From Sphingomonas sp. (lineage in GTDB: Bacteria; Pseudomonadota; Alphaproteobacteria; Sphingomonadales; Sphingomonadaceae), in contig JAPJRE010000226.1 in assembly GCA_030824725.1 (NCBI GenBank), forward strand, positions 1-6,618: 6,618 nt of DNA, in the 5' to 3' direction. Positions 1 to 5,096 of the stretch are shown here, piece after piece. A program made the translations under genes and the position numbers. The notes under the pieces are model-generated. The model was not told the DNA's origin and did not search any database. It worked only from the letters and a program-made list of their open reading frames with translations. Positions within the stretch are counted from its first letter, which is position 1. Each line of letters begins with the position of its first letter.

Positions 1-187
1 CTTCGGGGGTCGCCTCCGCATCGATCACATAGGGTACGTTGACCCGGCGCGCGGCCTCCTCGGTCGCGGCGAGCACGTCGCCCTTGTCGCCCACGTCGAC
101 GGCTTCGGTGAGGTGGCGCGACCAGCTTTCGCCGGTCCACCAGACCACGTCGCCGGTGGCGAGATCATTGCCCGTCAGCAGCTTCAT
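1..187 (-). CDS. DUF2849-family protein, N-terminal part (runs off left edge)
   Basis: The frame opens with ATG at 187-185 and stays open for 62 codons to the window edge, so only the N-terminal part is present. It begins MKLLTGNDLATGDVVWW and continues with an acidic stretch containing EAVDVGDKGDVLAATEEAA. The opening and the 'TGDVVWWT' segment resemble the small DUF2849 family, typically about 100 residues, often found in alphaproteobacteria between a uroporphyrinogen methyltransferase gene and a siroheme-dependent sulfite/nitrite reductase gene. No enzymatic function is established for the family. There is no signal peptide or membrane segment, so it is probably cytoplasmic. Its start overlaps the cobA stop by 4 bases (ATGA), which indicates co-translation with cobA. 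A link to siroheme or sulfite reductase is inferred from context; the family call comes from memory of the pattern, not a search. Confidence 0.75.
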   Translation of the reverse strand, partial: MKLLTGNDLATGDVVWWTGESWSRHLTEAVDVGDKGDVLAATEEAARRVNVPYVIDAEATPE

Positions 188-981
188 GCCTGGTCTTCCC
201 CCAGAGTCTCGGCAGTGCGCGCCCAGCGGGCGAGCTTGTCCTCGGCGTCGGCGAGCAATGTCACCTCGCCGACGACGATGATCGCCGGGCTCTGCACGTC
301 CTCGCGCTCGACCATCGGGCCGAGATCGGCAAGCAGGGTGCGGATCGCGCGGTGGCCCTCCAGCGTGGCGCGCTCGAGCACTGCAACGGGCATGTCGGGC
401 GCAACGCCGTCGGCCATCAGCTTGTCGGCGATCGCCGAGGCGGTGGCGACGCCCATATAGATCACCAGCGTGCGGCCCTTGCCGGCGAGGCCCGACCAGT
501 CCTGATCCGTCAGCCCCTTGCACTGGCCGGCGACGAAGCTGACCGCGCTCGACCAGTCGCGATGGGTGAGCGGCAGCATTGCCTCGGCAGCGGCGCCCAG
601 CGCGGCGGAGACGCCAGGGATCACTTCCACCGGCAGCCCGGCTTCGCGCACGGCCTCCACTTCCTCGCCGCCGCGGCCGAAGATGAACGGGTCGCCGCCC
701 TTGAGCCGGACGACGACCGCGCCGGTCTTCACATGCGCGACGATCAGCGCGTTGATCGATTCCTGCGGCAGCGTGTGCTTCGAGCGGCGCTTGGCGACCG
801 AGATGCGGTGCGCCTGGGGGGCGAGATCGAGCACGCGATCGTCGACCAGCCCGTCATGGACCAGCACGTCGCACGCCTTGAGCGCCTCGACGGCACGGAC
901 GGTGAGCAGGCCGGGGTCGCCGGGGCCCGCGCCGACGAGGATCACGCGGCCGCGGGAGTTGGGGTCGAGAAGCGTTGCCAT
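184..981 (-). CDS. cobA: Uroporphyrinogen-III C-methyltransferase (SUMT)
   Basis: This 265-residue enzyme transfers two methyl groups from S-adenosylmethionine to uroporphyrinogen III, giving precorrin-2, the branch point to siroheme and cobalamin. Visible SUMT landmarks are the glycine-rich VGAGPGDPGLLT at residues 16-27, VRLKGGDPFIFGRGGEE at 91-107, IPGVSAA at 121-127, LPLTHR at 136-141 and LVIYMG at 172-177. The length fits a stand-alone SUMT; the dehydrogenase/ferrochelatase domain of CysG is absent, so precorrin-2 must be converted by another protein. The start is uncertain: in-frame ATGs occur at 981, 993 and 1017, none with a clear Shine-Dalgarno sequence. I chose 981 because it gives the shortest lead into the glycine-rich motif. 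An 83-base gap separates it from moaC, while its stop overlaps the next gene by 4 bases. The neighbour suggests it mainly supplies siroheme. Confidence 0.93.
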   Translation of the reverse strand: MATLLDPNSRGRVILVGAGPGDPGLLTVRAVEALKACDVLVHDGLVDDRVLDLAPQAHRISVAKRRSKHTLPQESINALIVAHVKTGAVVVRLKGGDPFIFGRGGEEVEAVREAGLPVEVIPGVSAALGAAAEAMLPLTHRDWSSAVSFVAGQCKGLTDQDWSGLAGKGRTLVIYMGVATASAIADKLMADGVAPDMPVAVLERATLEGHRAIRTLLADLGPMVEREDVQSPAIIVVGEVTLLADAEDKLARWARTAETLGEDQA

Positions 982-1064
982 GATGCCGCACATGGCCCGG
1001 TGGCAGCGGCGGGGCAATGGAGGATCGGTTTGGGGCGGCTAAGGGATTCTTTGCCGTCTGCGCC

Positions 1065-1538
1065 TCAGCCCTCCGCGCGCCAGTCGCCGGACTTGCCGCC
1101 GGTCTTGGTCAGCAGCCGGATGTCGCCCAGCACCATGCCCTTATCGAGCGCCTTGGCCATGTCGTAGAGCGTGAGCAGCGTCACCGAGACGGCGGTGAGC
1201 GCTTCCATCTCCACCCCGGTCTTGCCCTCGGTCGCGGCGGTGGCGGTGGCGGTGACGCCGGTCTCGTCGAGATCGAGGTCGATCGCGACGCGAGTGAGGG
1301 GCAGGGGGTGGCAGAGCGGGATCAGCTCGGACGTTTTCTTCGCGGCCATGATCCCGGCGATGCGCGCTGTGGCGAGCACGTCGCCCTTCTTCACGCTGCC
1401 GTCGCGGATCGCCGCGGCGGCCTCGGCCGACATGGTGATCCGGCCGCGCGCCACCGCCTCGCGCGCGGTGACCGCCTTGCCGCCGACATCGACCATGTGC
1501 GCCGCGCCGCTTTCGTCGAGATGGGTGAGCCCGCTCAC
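1065..1538 (-). CDS. moaC: Cyclic pyranopterin monophosphate synthase MoaC
   Basis: MoaC converts the MoaA product, 3',8-cyclo-7,8-dihydro-GTP, to cyclic pyranopterin monophosphate early in cytoplasmic molybdenum cofactor synthesis. The 157 residues match the usual length (about 160). Family landmarks in order are MVDVGGKAVT (15-24), ARIAGIMAAKKTSELIPLCH (58-77), GKTGVEMEALTAVSV (105-119), YDMAKALDKGM (125-135) and the C-terminal TKTGGKSG. Residues corresponding to known active-site positions are present: the lysines around 50-51, His77, Asp126 and Lys129. The start is GTG at 1538-1536, overlapping the trpC stop by 4 bases (GTGA), so translation is probably coupled to trpC. No moaA, moaB or moeA is in the window, so only this pathway step is encoded here. 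Its place at the end of a trp gene run has no obvious metabolic reason and probably reflects shared housekeeping expression. Confidence 0.97.
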   Translation of the reverse strand: MSGLTHLDESGAAHMVDVGGKAVTAREAVARGRITMSAEAAAAIRDGSVKKGDVLATARIAGIMAAKKTSELIPLCHPLPLTRVAIDLDLDETGVTATATAATEGKTGVEMEALTAVSVTLLTLYDMAKALDKGMVLGDIRLLTKTGGKSGDWRAEG

Positions 1539-2305
1539 CCGACCAGCGCCCGCGTCGCCGCCTCGACGTCGGCTTGCCGCATCAGCGACTCGCCGATCAG
1601 GAAGCAGCGGATGTCGTGCTCGGCCATGGCGTCGAGGTCGGCGCGGGTGTTGAGGCCGGACTCGGCGACGAACGTGCAGTCCTTCGGGGCATGGCGAACG
1701 AGCTCATAGGTCTTCTGCACGTCGACCGCGAAGGTCTTGAGATTGCGGTTGTTCACTCCGATCAGCCGCGACTTGAGCTTGAGCGCGCGCTCCAGTTCCT
1801 CGGCGTCGTGGACCTCGACGAGCGCATCCATGCCCTGCGCGATTGCAGCTGCCTCGATCTCCGCCATCTGGCCGTCGTCGAGCGCGGAGACGATGATCAG
1901 GATCGCATCGGCGCCCATCGCCCGCGACTCCTCGACCTGCCAGGGATCGATCAGGAAATCCTTGCGGATCACCGGCAGGTCGCACGCGGCGCGCGCGGCG
2001 ACCAGATAGTCCTCATGCCCCTGGAAATAGTCGTGGTCGGTGAGCACCGACAGGCATGCCGCCCCACCGGCGGCATAGGCGCGGGCATGGGCGGGCGGAT
2101 CGAAATCGGCGCGGATCAGGCCCTTGGAGGGGCTCGCCTTCTTGATCTCGGCGATCAGGCCATAGCCACCCGCCGCTGCGCGCGCATCGAGCGCCGCCTT
2201 GAAGCCGCGCGGGGCGGTTGGAACCGGCCAGACGCGCGGGCTTGCCTTGCGGGCGGCGACTTCGCTGCGCTTGGTGGCGATGATCGTGTCGAGAATGGTG
2301 CTCAT
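1535..2305 (-). CDS. trpC: Indole-3-glycerol phosphate synthase
   Basis: TrpC decarboxylates and cyclises 1-(2-carboxyphenylamino)-1-deoxyribulose 5-phosphate to indole-3-glycerol phosphate, the fourth tryptophan pathway step, using a (beta/alpha)8 barrel. The 256-residue length is that of a monofunctional enzyme; there is no fused TrpF domain. Visible landmarks are IAEIKKASPSKG (51-62), LSVLTDHDYFQG (85-96), PVIRKDFLIDPWQ (111-123), LVEVHD (162-167), LIGVNNRNLKTF (181-192), VAESGL (213-218) and FLIGESLM (235-242). Residues aligning with known catalytic or substrate-binding positions are intact: Glu53, Lys55, Lys115, Glu164, the Asn185/Asn186 pair and Ser216. The ATG at 2305-2303 overlaps the trpD stop (ATGA), and its own stop overlaps the moaC GTG, so it is coupled on both sides. 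No trpF lies next to it, so that step must be encoded elsewhere. Confidence 0.98.
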   Translation of the reverse strand: MSTILDTIIATKRSEVAARKASPRVWPVPTAPRGFKAALDARAAAGGYGLIAEIKKASPSKGLIRADFDPPAHARAYAAGGAACLSVLTDHDYFQGHEDYLVAARAACDLPVIRKDFLIDPWQVEESRAMGADAILIIVSALDDGQMAEIEAAAIAQGMDALVEVHDAEELERALKLKSRLIGVNNRNLKTFAVDVQKTYELVRHAPKDCTFVAESGLNTRADLDAMAEHDIRCFLIGESLMRQADVEAATRALVG

Positions 2306-3297
2306 GCGAAGGCGATCCAGCAGTCGAGAAGGGCGTTGGCAAGCCCGTTGTCGAGCATCTCGGCAGCTTCCTCCACCCCGTCCCGAAGGTCATCGGCGCG
2401 GCCCGCGACCATCAGTGCGGCGGCCGCGTTGAGCAGCACCGCGTCGCGATAGGCGCCTTGCTCGCCCTGGAGGAGGCGGCGCAGCGAGAGCGCGTTGTAT
2501 TCGGGATCACCACCGCGAATGGCGGAAAGCGGATGGCGGGGCAGGCCGGCATCCTCGGGGGTGATGCGCGTGGGCAGCTTGGCACGGCCGACATTGACGA
2601 CGACGCTCGCCGCCTCGGTGGAGAGTTCGTCCAGCGCATCCTCGCCCGAAACGACCGCGGCCGCCTCGACCCCGAGCTGCTCCAGCGCCTCGGCATAGAC
2701 CGGCGCGTAGTCGGGCCGCGCGATGCCGATCAGCTGGCGGCGGACATGCGCCGGGTTGGCGAGCGGCCCCATCAGGTTGAAGATCGTCCGCCGCCCGATG
2801 CGTCGCCGGATCGGCGCGATGCGGCCGAGCGACGGGTGGTGGTGCTGCGCGAACAGGAAGGCGATGCCGATCTCGTTGAGGCTCTCCTCGGCCCGCGCCG
2901 CGGCGCGATCAAGGTTGAGGCCCAGTGCCTCCAGCGTATCCGCCGCTCCGGCCTTGGACGAGGCGGCGCGGTTGCCGTGCTTGGCCACCGGCACCCCGGC
3001 GGCGGCGACGACCAGGCTGACGGCGGTAGAGACGTTGAGGGTGTGATGCCCGTCGCCGCCGGTGCCGCACACGTCGATCGCCCCCTCGGGGGCCGTCACG
3101 GGGATCAGCCGGTTGCGCAGCGCACGCGCGGCTTCGGCGATTTCGATGCTGGTCTCGCCGCGCACGGAAAGCGCCACGAGGAAGGCCTCGATCTCCGCCT
3201 CGGGCGCGGTGCCGTCGAGAATGTCGGCGAACGCCTGCGCGGCGGTTTCGCGCGACAGCGGGGAGGACGGATCGGGAAGCAGGCTCAGGCTGGTCAC
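2302..3297 (-). CDS. trpD: Anthranilate phosphoribosyltransferase
   Basis: TrpD joins anthranilate to phosphoribosyl pyrophosphate to give N-(5'-phosphoribosyl)anthranilate. From the chosen start the protein is 331 residues, near the usual length (about 340), with no glutaminase domain because trpG is separate. Motifs visible are the pyrophosphate loop DVCGTGGDG (75-83), NVSTAV (88-93), KHGNRAASSKAGAAD (106-120), HPSLGRIAPIRR (154-165), FNLMGPLANP (173-182) and the Mg-binding pair Asp223-Glu224 in ALDELS. The frame is open upstream to an ATG at 3462, but that would put about 108 bases inside the preceding gene and add a non-family extension. GTG at 3297-3295 has an AGAGG just upstream and places the first helix where the family begins. 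It lies 56 bases after the small exported-protein gene, and its stop overlaps the trpC start by 4 bases. Confidence 0.97.
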   Translation of the reverse strand: MTSLSLLPDPSSPLSRETAAQAFADILDGTAPEAEIEAFLVALSVRGETSIEIAEAARALRNRLIPVTAPEGAIDVCGTGGDGHHTLNVSTAVSLVVAAAGVPVAKHGNRAASSKAGAADTLEALGLNLDRAAARAEESLNEIGIAFLFAQHHHPSLGRIAPIRRRIGRRTIFNLMGPLANPAHVRRQLIGIARPDYAPVYAEALEQLGVEAAAVVSGEDALDELSTEAASVVVNVGRAKLPTRITPEDAGLPRHPLSAIRGGDPEYNALSLRRLLQGEQGAYRDAVLLNAAAALMVAGRADDLRDGVEEAAEMLDNGLANALLDCWIAFA

Positions 3298-3301
3298 GCC
3301 G

Positions 3302-3306
3302 CCTCT
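3302..3306 (-). promoter_or_regulatory. Shine-Dalgarno for trpD GTG start
   Basis: On the minus strand AGAGG ends 4 bases before the GTG at 3297, with a further GGCGG between them. The spacing is a little short, but this is the only good ribosome-binding match nearby. It supports the GTG start over the upstream in-frame ATG at 3462, which lies inside the preceding gene. Confidence 0.5.
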
Positions 3307-3353
3307 ATTCCGGGGCGCGGCCAGCCTGTCGAGCAAATCCTGCTTGGGGGGGC

Positions 3354-3761
3354 TTAGTTGCTCTTCTTCGGCTTGGTATAGGGCACGAACTCGCCGAGCG
3401 AGACGAAGCCGCGCGGGAAATAGGAATTGCGGTCGATCAGTCGCACCGTATCGATGCTGCACAGCTGCGATCCGAAGGTATTGGTGACCAGGATCGAATT
3501 GTCGTCCAGCTGCTCGGCGCCGCCGCGCGGGCGGTTGACGTACAGCGTGTTGCCCAGCTGGTAGACGATGGCGGTGCCGTCGATCACCTGGCTGGAGCCG
3601 GCCATGTTCAGGCTGATGCAGTCGACCGGCTTGCCCGCGACTCGGCCGCCGAGCAGCTTGGCGAGCCTCTCCTCGGGCGTGGCGCGATGGCGCTGGGCGT
3701 TGGCGACGGGTGCCGCGAGCAGCGCGGCACCGGCGAGCAGGGTAGCGAGGATCGTCTTCAT
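3354..3761 (-). CDS. Small exported protein of unknown function, between trpG and trpD
   Basis: This 135-residue protein starts with a typical Sec signal peptide: a Lys at position 2, a hydrophobic alanine/leucine core, and a probable signal peptidase I site after ANA at about residue 22. The mature part begins QRHRATPEERLAKLLGGR and is predicted periplasmic. It has two cysteines, Cys48 (in PVDCISL) and Cys101 (in GSQLCSIDTVRL), which could form a disulfide. Between them lies a beta-rich stretch including GTAIVYQLGNTLYVNRPRGG, and the end is RGFVSLGEFVPYTK plus a basic tail. I recognise it only as a type of hypothetical protein common in sphingomonads; no domain or function can be assigned. 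It sits 45 bases after trpG and 56 before trpD, on the same strand, so it is probably co-transcribed. It has its own strong ribosome-binding site. A role in tryptophan synthesis is unlikely for an exported protein. Confidence 0.9.
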   Translation of the reverse strand: MKTILATLLAGAALLAAPVANAQRHRATPEERLAKLLGGRVAGKPVDCISLNMAGSSQVIDGTAIVYQLGNTLYVNRPRGGAEQLDDNSILVTNTFGSQLCSIDTVRLIDRNSYFPRGFVSLGEFVPYTKPKKSN

Positions 3762-3767
3762 GGCACG

Positions 3768-3773
3768 CCTCCT
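3768..3773 (-). promoter_or_regulatory. Strong Shine-Dalgarno for the 3354-3761 gene
   Basis: On the minus strand a full AGGAGG (TAGGAGG counting the preceding base) lies 6 bases before the ATG at 3761. It is the best ribosome-binding site in the window. It fixes the start and implies independent, efficient translation, unlike the overlapping trp genes downstream. Confidence 0.8.
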
Positions 3774-3806
3774 ATCATGGCTGCGATGAACCGAGGCTGA
3801 CGAAGG

Positions 3807-4391
3807 TCAGGCGGTTGCCGTCGCTTCAATCCCGGCCAAGCGCAGGAAGTTGGCGAGCATCGCATGGCCGTGCTCGGTTGCGATGCTCTCCGGGTGGAAC
3901 TGGACGCTGTGGATCGGCAGCGCTGCGTGCCGGAAGCCCATCACCGAACCGTCCTCGGCGGTGGCGTTCACCACCAGGCTCTCCGGAATGTCGGTGACGA
4001 TCAGCGAGTGGTAGCGCGTGGCGGTGAAGGGCGAGGGCAGGTCGGTGAACAGCCCGGTGCCGTCATGAGTCACCGGCGAGGTCTTGCCGTGCATCAGCCC
4101 GCCGCGCACGACGCTGCCGCCGAAATGCTGGCCGATCGCCTGATGCCCCAGGCACACGCCGAGCAGCGGCTTGCCGAGATCGGCGCAGGCGGCGACCAGA
4201 TCGAGGCTGATTCCCGCCTCGTTTGGCGTGCACGGTCCTGGGGATATCAGGAAGCCTTGCGCATTGCTTGCGATCGCGTCGTTCGCGGTCAGCGCGTCGT
4301 TGCGCACCACCTGCACCTCCACGCCCAGCTCCATCAGATAATGGACGAGGTTCCAAGTGAAGCTATCGTAATTGTCGAGGACGAGGATCAT
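3807..4391 (-). CDS. trpG: Anthranilate synthase glutamine amidotransferase subunit
   Basis: TrpG releases ammonia from glutamine and passes it to TrpE, which makes anthranilate from chorismate. The 194-residue protein is a class I glutamine amidotransferase of usual length, opening with LVLDNYDSFTWNLVHYL. It carries the oxyanion segment ISPGPCTPNEAG (49-60), the nucleophile elbow GVCLGHQAIGQHFGG with Cys80, YHSLIV (127-132) and the catalytic His166-Glu168 in VQFHPES. The triad is complete. The same family includes PabA, which serves p-aminobenzoate synthesis; placement before trpD and near trpE favours TrpG, though a shared dual-role subunit is possible. A plus-strand gene separates it from trpE, so it cannot be simply co-transcribed with trpE unless transcription reads through that antisense gene. 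The 114 bases upstream presumably hold its promoter, but I see no convincing -35/-10 boxes and no leader peptide rich in tryptophan codons. Confidence 0.96.
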   Translation of the reverse strand: MILVLDNYDSFTWNLVHYLMELGVEVQVVRNDALTANDAIASNAQGFLISPGPCTPNEAGISLDLVAACADLGKPLLGVCLGHQAIGQHFGGSVVRGGLMHGKTSPVTHDGTGLFTDLPSPFTATRYHSLIVTDIPESLVVNATAEDGSVMGFRHAALPIHSVQFHPESIATEHGHAMLANFLRLAGIEATATA

Positions 4392-4438
4392 GGCGCAGAC
4401 CTAGGCGCTCGGGCGTCGATGCACAATCCGGCCTTGCG

Positions 4439-4460
4439 GGTGCCACAGTGCGGCGGCACC
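4439..4460. repeat. Short inverted repeat in the divergent trpG / plus-strand gene spacer
   Basis: GGTGCC at 4439-4444 is mirrored by GGCACC at 4455-4460 around a 10-base centre. It lies roughly midway in the 114-base spacer between two divergent start codons, a common position for an operator. A 6-bp GC-rich repeat is easily produced by chance at this base composition, so a regulatory role is only a suggestion. Confidence 0.25.
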
Positions 4461-4492
4461 GCTGGCGCGGCAGGGACGCTGTGTCACCTTCC

Positions 4493-4497
4493 AGGAG
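4493..4497 (+). promoter_or_regulatory. Shine-Dalgarno for the 4506-4916 gene
   Basis: AGGAG ends 8 bases before the ATG at 4506, normal spacing. It selects this ATG over the in-frame ATG five codons later at 4521, and over much earlier in-frame starts that lie antisense to trpG. Confidence 0.7.
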
Positions 4498-4505
4498 TAT
4501 CCCCC

Positions 4506-4916
4506 ATGCTTGCCCGTTTGATGCTTGCCACCGCCCTGCTCGCCGCACCGGCGTATGCTAAGACCCAGGACCAGACGGCGCAGGACGGCCCGCCCAAGCG
4601 GGTGCGCAGCATCCTGCTCTATGGCCAGGAGAGCTGCCCCAAGCCGGCCAATCCGGACGAGATCGTCGTCTGCTCGAACGCGGGCGACTCGCCCTATCGC
4701 ATCCCCAAGCGCTTCCGCGGCCAGCCCAAGGAAGACGCGCCCGCGACCAGCTGGTCGCGGCGGATGGAAGTGGTGGAGGCAGTGAACAGCCGCGGCATGC
4801 CGAACAGCTGCTCGGCGGTCGGCACCGGCGGCCAGACCGGCTGCACCCGGCAGATGCTACAGCAATGGTATCAGGACAAGCTCGACCGCGAAGTGAAGGG
4901 TTCGCGCGTTCCGTAA
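4506..4916 (+). CDS. Small exported four-cysteine protein of unknown function
   Basis: This is the only plus-strand gene I support. It encodes 136 residues opening with a Sec signal peptide (MLARLMLATALLAAPAYA), with likely cleavage after residue 18 at AYA. The mature part is polar and carries four cysteines, Cys44, Cys56, Cys102 and Cys113. The first two frame SCPKPANPDEIVVCSN, followed by SPYRIPKRFRGQ; the other two lie in NSCSAVGTGGQTGC. A 'CP...DEIVVC...YRIPKRFR' arrangement recurs, to my recollection, in uncharacterised sphingomonad exported proteins; no function is known. Two disulfides in the periplasm would fit, but that is inference. The C-terminus (TRQMLQQWYQDKLDREV) looks helical. 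The gene is divergent from trpG and convergent with trpE, so it interrupts the trp cluster. It has its own ribosome-binding site and ends 28 bases before a large palindrome that may terminate its transcript. Confidence 0.88.
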   Translation: MLARLMLATALLAAPAYAKTQDQTAQDGPPKRVRSILLYGQESCPKPANPDEIVVCSNAGDSPYRIPKRFRGQPKEDAPATSWSRRMEVVEAVNSRGMPNSCSAVGTGGQTGCTRQMLQQWYQDKLDREVKGSRVP

Positions 4917-4944
4917 CGCGGGCGGGCTCCCGGCGCCTCTAACC

Positions 4945-5040
4945 CGTCATCCCGGCGAAAGCCGGGATCCATTGGGGTCTCCGTTCCGGCTCTTGCTGAA
5001 ACCGAGAGGCGACTGGATCCCGGCTTTCGCCGGGATGACG
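4945..5040. repeat. Perfect 27-bp inverted repeat, REP-like palindromic element
   Basis: Bases 4945-4971 and 5014-5040 are exact reverse complements over 27 positions, separated by 42 bases without notable symmetry. Each arm is itself a hairpin: an 8-bp stem ATCCCGGC/GCCGGGAT at 4949-4956 and 4961-4968 around a GAAA loop, and the mirror copy at 5017-5024 and 5029-5036 around TTTC. The arm sequence (CGTCATCCCGGCGAAAGCCG and onward) is a widely dispersed intergenic repeat type in GC-rich proteobacteria, recognised here from memory. It lies between converging gene ends, 28 bases past the plus-strand gene and 37 bases past trpE. That position fits a bidirectional terminator or transcript-end stabiliser. 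No uridine run follows, so intrinsic termination is not certain. Short open frames across it are translation artefacts. Confidence 0.9.
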
Positions 5041-5066
5041 AAGAAGGGCGATGTTTTCCAGTGGTG

Positions 5067-5096
5067 GGCGGGCCGGCCTACTGGCCGAAGCCCGCC
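5067..5096 (-). terminator. GC-rich hairpin spanning the trpE stop codon
   Basis: GGCGGGC at 5067-5073 pairs with GCCCGCC at 5090-5096, and CGGCC at 5074-5078 pairs with GGCCG at 5083-5087. This leaves a TACT loop (AGTA in the trpE transcript) and a two-base bulge, for 12 G-C pairs in all. The loop region contains most of the trpE TAG stop (5078-5080), so the stem covers the last codons and the first untranslated bases. There is no uridine run immediately after it. It could mark or protect the trpE transcript end, but the terminator label is inference. Confidence 0.4.

Noticed and set aside
982..1064. Gap between moaC and cobA considered for a promoter, terminator or cobalamin riboswitch
   Set aside because: Eighty-three bases is too short for a cobalamin riboswitch. 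I see no strong hairpin with a uridine run and no convincing promoter boxes.
352..1167. Long plus-strand open frame antisense to cobA and the end of moaC, with similar long frames at 1574-2452 and 2458-3357
   Set aside because: Their translations are rich in Arg, Ala, Gly, Asp and His with no recognisable motif, as expected opposite GC-rich genes. The minus-strand genes carry intact family motifs throughout.
3346..3352. Seven-G homopolymer just downstream of the 3354-3761 gene
   Set aside because: It is outside the coding regions as called. It could be a sequencing length-error site, but no frame depends on it.
3298..3462. N-terminal extension of trpD to an ATG at 3462 (386 residues)
   Set aside because: It would overlap the 3354-3761 gene by about 108 bases, adds sequence outside the family and contains a seven-base C run in intergenic DNA. 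The GTG at 3297 with AGAGG upstream fits better.
4398..4426. Possible minus-strand promoter for trpG (TTGTGC, 17-base spacer, TAGGTC)
   Set aside because: Only about half of the -35 bases and a third of the -10 bases match consensus, and the transcript would start almost at the ATG. This is indistinguishable from chance.
3864..4505. Upstream extension of the plus-strand gene to an ATG at 3864
   Set aside because: The added 214 codons lie largely antisense to trpG. The ATG at 4506 has a Shine-Dalgarno sequence and begins a textbook signal peptide.
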